Positions 61,782 through 64,000 of a stretch of DNA of 64,000 nt are shown in pieces (the first letter of the stretch is position 1; every line of letters begins with the position of its first letter). This DNA is from an uncultured Myxococcales bacterium (lineage in GTDB: Bacteria; Myxococcota_A; UBA9042). The notes under the pieces were generated by a model. It saw nothing but the letters and a program-made list of their open reading frames with translations, was not told where the DNA came from and searched no databases. Made by a program: the position numbers and the translations under genes. Location of the stretch: the NCBI GenBank assembly GCA_903883645.1, contig CAISBR010000147.1:62001-126000 (forward strand). The letters are read 5' to 3'.

Positions 61782-62084
61782 GAAGAACCTGCTGATCGGG
61801 GAGGGGGCGCAAGGGCCACGGCAACCATTGCGCAATCGGTCACATGGGCCCAGGCGGGGGATTCGAAACCAGGCGCACTCGGGCACGCCCGCCCGAATCG
61901 GGTGCCGGATGATAGTCGGCGACACCATCGACGTCAAGGATTGTTTGTTTCGTATTGTCAAGGACTTTGCGCGGGCGCGTTGCGAGAGGGGCCGCTAGAC
62001 TCGCTTGTCGCGTGCGCACCGACAATCCGCTACCATCGCGTTGGGCACGGCATGGCGGCTGTGGCCCTGGCGAGGAAGGAAGCG
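61782..62084. other. 303-base divergent intergenic region with promoter
   Basis: It separates the HEAT-like lipoprotein (minus) from the small exported protein (plus). The minus promoter TTGACG/TATCAT lies at 61909-61937. TCCTTGAC occurs twice on the minus strand 24 bases apart (61932-61939 and 61956-61963), the outer copy continuing as TTGACA. No plus-strand promoter or small gene is convincing. Confidence 0.5.
61909..61937 (-). promoter_or_regulatory. Sigma-70-like promoter of the HEAT-like lipoprotein gene
   Basis: On the minus strand TTGACG (61932-61937) and TATCAT (61909-61914) are exactly 17 bases apart, each matching five of six consensus bases. The leader would be about 120 bases. 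The best promoter match in the window. Confidence 0.75.
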
Positions 62085-62564
62085 ATGCGCGTGATGGCCT
62101 TGGTATTCGCGACGGGCGTGCTCGCGGCGCAGGCGGCGATGGCAGCGGAACCATCTAGTGATTCTATACAGTTGCAGGGTGATGCAGAGGCGGCGGTCGA
62201 TCTGCTGTGGCCCAATGTGGTCAGCCGGCGCGTGGTGCGCACGTCGGACGGCAGCTTGAACGTGTGGCTGCGCTCCGATGCCGAATTTGAGCGGGCGGTC
62301 GAGTCGCTGAAGAAGGCGCAAACCGGCAAGAAGGTCCTGCGCGGCGGGCTGCGGATCGTGCGCTCGGCGTTCTTAGATGGCGACAAGTCGTACCTGCTCG
62401 ATCTGGCCGGCGGCGAGCGGCCTTGGCGGCTAAGGCTGTCGCGGCACCTGAGCGGATCGCTGATCGAAGTGCAAGATCTGGGCGAGGCGAGCGATGCCCC
62501 GCGTTGGACTCCGCCGTTGCGGCCGGCGCTGATCTTGCTGCCGCACGGCTCGATTCCGCGTTAG
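62085..62564 (+). CDS. Small exported protein of unknown function
   Basis: 159 residues from ATG 62085, preceded by AAGGAA; ATG 62052 is a longer alternative. A Sec signal peptide (MRVMALVFATGVLAAQAAMA) is followed by a mature chain of about 135 residues with helix and strand elements (ERAVESLKKAQTGKKVLRGG, RIVRSAFLDGDKSYLLDL, PWRLRLSRHLSGSLIEVQDL) and no Cys. No family recognised; periplasmic. Its stop is 10 bases from the stop of the convergent gene. Confidence 0.75.
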   Translation: MRVMALVFATGVLAAQAAMAAEPSSDSIQLQGDAEAAVDLLWPNVVSRRVVRTSDGSLNVWLRSDAEFERAVESLKKAQTGKKVLRGGLRIVRSAFLDGDKSYLLDLAGGERPWRLRLSRHLSGSLIEVQDLGEASDAPRWTPPLRPALILLPHGSIPR

Positions 62565-62574
62565 TTTTGACAGA

Positions 62575-63999
62575 TTACGGGCAGCTATTGGCGAATCGCT
62601 CGCGGCTGGTGCGGTAGCGGCCGTCGGCATCGCTCATGCCTTCGACAAGGGCCGCTTCGGCAAACCACGTTGCCGACGCCACGCCGCTCCAAGACGGTGC
62701 TACTCCTAGCCATTGTTGCCACGCGACATCCGGGCCAGCTAGCTGCAATTGGCGGAACGCCGCGCTCCCCTTGCCTGGCGGCGGCAACACCATCAGCAGC
62801 CGGTTGGGGTAGCCGGGCGCCCCCAGCAGCACCGCCCGCCCGGCCACTACAGTCGGGTCGACCGCCACCTGCTGCCACTGCGGTGTACCGCTGAGAGCCA
62901 GCGACCACAGCGCGAGTTGCCCATCGACCTGTGCCAAAATCAGCCGGTTAAACAAGGGGTCGTAGGCCAGCGCCGTGCCTTGACGCCAAGCCGGTCCGGG
63001 GCCATTGGCCGACTTCCAGAGCAGGGTCTTGCCCTTGGGCCAGGTGAGGCTCCACAGCTCAGAGGTGTTCTCGGTCGGCCCCTGGGTAAAAAGGTAGCGC
63101 TGCTTGGCATCGAGCGTGGCCGCACCCGCAGAATCTGGTTTAACAGAGGGTAGTTGCGATGCCTGGTCCATGCCATCGGCGGACCACACGCCCGTGACAA
63201 GGTCAAGGCTGAGGGCACCCGTGGCCACGGTCAGGCCAGCGCCCGTAAGCAGTTGCGCGGGGCTCACTTGCGTGGCGCCACTCCACAGCAAGACGTGACT
63301 GCCGTCTTCGGCCAACACCGCCTGCGCCAACGCCCGACCTTGCACCCCGGCGGGCATCGGCAGCCACTGCCACGCGCCGCCAGCCCAGCGCCAAGCGCCC
63401 GCGACGGCTTGCAAAGTAGCACCGCGCGGGGCCAAGCCGCCCAGGCGCAGCAGCCCGGTGGTGGTAGACAGCCACTGCGCTCCGACCGCGAACTCGGGCT
63501 CGCCATCGGCCCCATGCCAACCCTGGGGACCGCGCAGCCACGCGCTGGGGTCGACTTGACCTGGCGCCGTCTCGCCTTGAACGATCGCAAGCCCCGCGGA
63601 CGAGGTGAACACGATAGAATCCATGCGATCAGGCAGGTTAGGTTCGAGGATTGGACTCCAAAGCGCTTTGGCCGGAACGTAACGCCATGCCCCCACGGGG
63701 GTCTTGAGGGTACTGCGACCGCCGAACCAGGCCACCTCGCTAGGTGTACAGATCAGGTGGCCACCGCTGGCGCCAACGACATTTAAGCCGTTGATAGCCA
63801 ATGGTATCCAGCTCGCTGCGCCCGGCCCCAACGTGCCGAACCAAGGGGCGCCGTCCGCGGTCCAGGCCAAGGCATACCATGCGCCCGCGCCGCCGCACGC
63901 GCTGGCATGGGCGGCACCGGCGGGCAGCTGGGGTACGCCGCCATCCCACGACGCCTGGGCAATATTTTGCCGTTGAATCAGTGTTTGCCCAGATTGGTC
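62575..63999 (-). CDS. Propeller-like protein, 5' end outside window
   Basis: 474 residues are visible and the frame is open to the right edge; the first TTG (63870) is not a real start. The chain is made of repeated strand units with Trp and Gly (AWRYVPAKALWSPI, AWRWAGGAWQWLPMPAG, LWSLTWPKGKTLLWKSANG, LALWSLALSGTPQWQQVAV, RAVLLGAPGYPNRLLMVLP), spaced about 50 residues, as in kelch-type beta propellers. No catalytic motif is apparent. It probably continues with a signal peptide upstream, beyond the window. Confidence 0.7.
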   Translation of the reverse strand, partial: DQSGQTLIQRQNIAQASWDGGVPQLPAGAAHASACGGAGAWYALAWTADGAPWFGTLGPGAASWIPLAINGLNVVGASGGHLICTPSEVAWFGGRSTLKTPVGAWRYVPAKALWSPILEPNLPDRMDSIVFTSSAGLAIVQGETAPGQVDPSAWLRGPQGWHGADGEPEFAVGAQWLSTTTGLLRLGGLAPRGATLQAVAGAWRWAGGAWQWLPMPAGVQGRALAQAVLAEDGSHVLLWSGATQVSPAQLLTGAGLTVATGALSLDLVTGVWSADGMDQASQLPSVKPDSAGAATLDAKQRYLFTQGPTENTSELWSLTWPKGKTLLWKSANGPGPAWRQGTALAYDPLFNRLILAQVDGQLALWSLALSGTPQWQQVAVDPTVVAGRAVLLGAPGYPNRLLMVLPPPGKGSAAFRQLQLAGPDVAWQQWLGVAPSWSGVASATWFAEAALVEGMSDADGRYRTSRERFANSCP

Positions 64000-64000
64000 G

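Overview
The window is 64 kb of GC-rich, densely coded bacterial chromosome. It most resembles a member of the Myxococcota (the former deltaproteobacterial myxobacteria and relatives). The evidence is two proteins with MYXO-CTERM-like tails (matrixin-type protease, DUF2330 protein), a 2,000-residue MopE-repeat lipoprotein, eight predicted lipoproteins of which five carry long Asp/Thr/Ala-rich linkers, and a heavy load of Ser/Thr kinase, FHA, sigma-54 activator and two-component signalling genes. No rRNA, tRNA, CRISPR array, insertion sequence or prophage was seen. The species cannot be named from sequence alone.

Layout. 1-5.5 kb: 3' part of a GT4-like glycosyltransferase, a lipoprotein, mreB, a small Tat-exported protein and a methyltransferase with an odd N-terminal half. 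5.6-11.6 kb: one giant MopE-repeat lipoprotein. 11.6-16.2 kb (minus): protease, aroQ, efp, a TPR protein and a coiled-coil protein in a compact co-directional run. 16.3-19.8 kb: murI, an FHA-GAF-adenylate cyclase and a queuosine-precursor-type transporter. 19.8-29.5 kb (plus): a propeller/thioredoxin-like lipoprotein, a heavy-metal RND efflux operon (TolC-like, adaptor, CzcA/CusA-like pump) and an AI-2E/PerM-family permease. 29.6-36.2 kb: M19 dipeptidase, small membrane protein, methylmalonyl-CoA decarboxylase, DUF2330 protein, XerC/D recombinase and an outer-membrane protein. 36.2-38.3 kb (minus): a response regulator and sensor kinase pair. 38.4-48.4 kb (minus): three paralogous Cys-rich, jelly-roll-like lipoproteins followed by a membrane HEAT-repeat protein. 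48.6-54.7 kb (minus): porin-like protein, GT-C glycosyltransferase, FHA-sigma54 activator and a DksA/TraR-type protein. 55-56.9 kb (minus): an ECF sigma factor with a built-in zinc-finger tail, coupled to a Ser/Thr kinase and closed by a terminator. 57-59 kb (plus): a second two-component pair. 59-64 kb: LTD-type lipoprotein, HEAT-like lipoprotein, small exported protein and a propeller-like protein cut by the right edge.

How the genes work together. Housekeeping cell-wall and translation genes (mreB, murI, aroQ, efp) are mixed with two larger themes. One is a cell-surface repertoire of modular Cys/Asp-rich lipoproteins, which look like extracellular metal-binding or adhesive scaffolds. The other is phosphorylation-dependent signalling: a kinase, two FHA proteins, an ECF sigma factor, a sigma-54 activator, two TCS pairs and a cyclase. 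The three lipoprotein paralogues plus HEAT gene and the sigma-kinase pair are the best candidates for undescribed systems. All functions are inferred from motifs read by eye; no database search was run.
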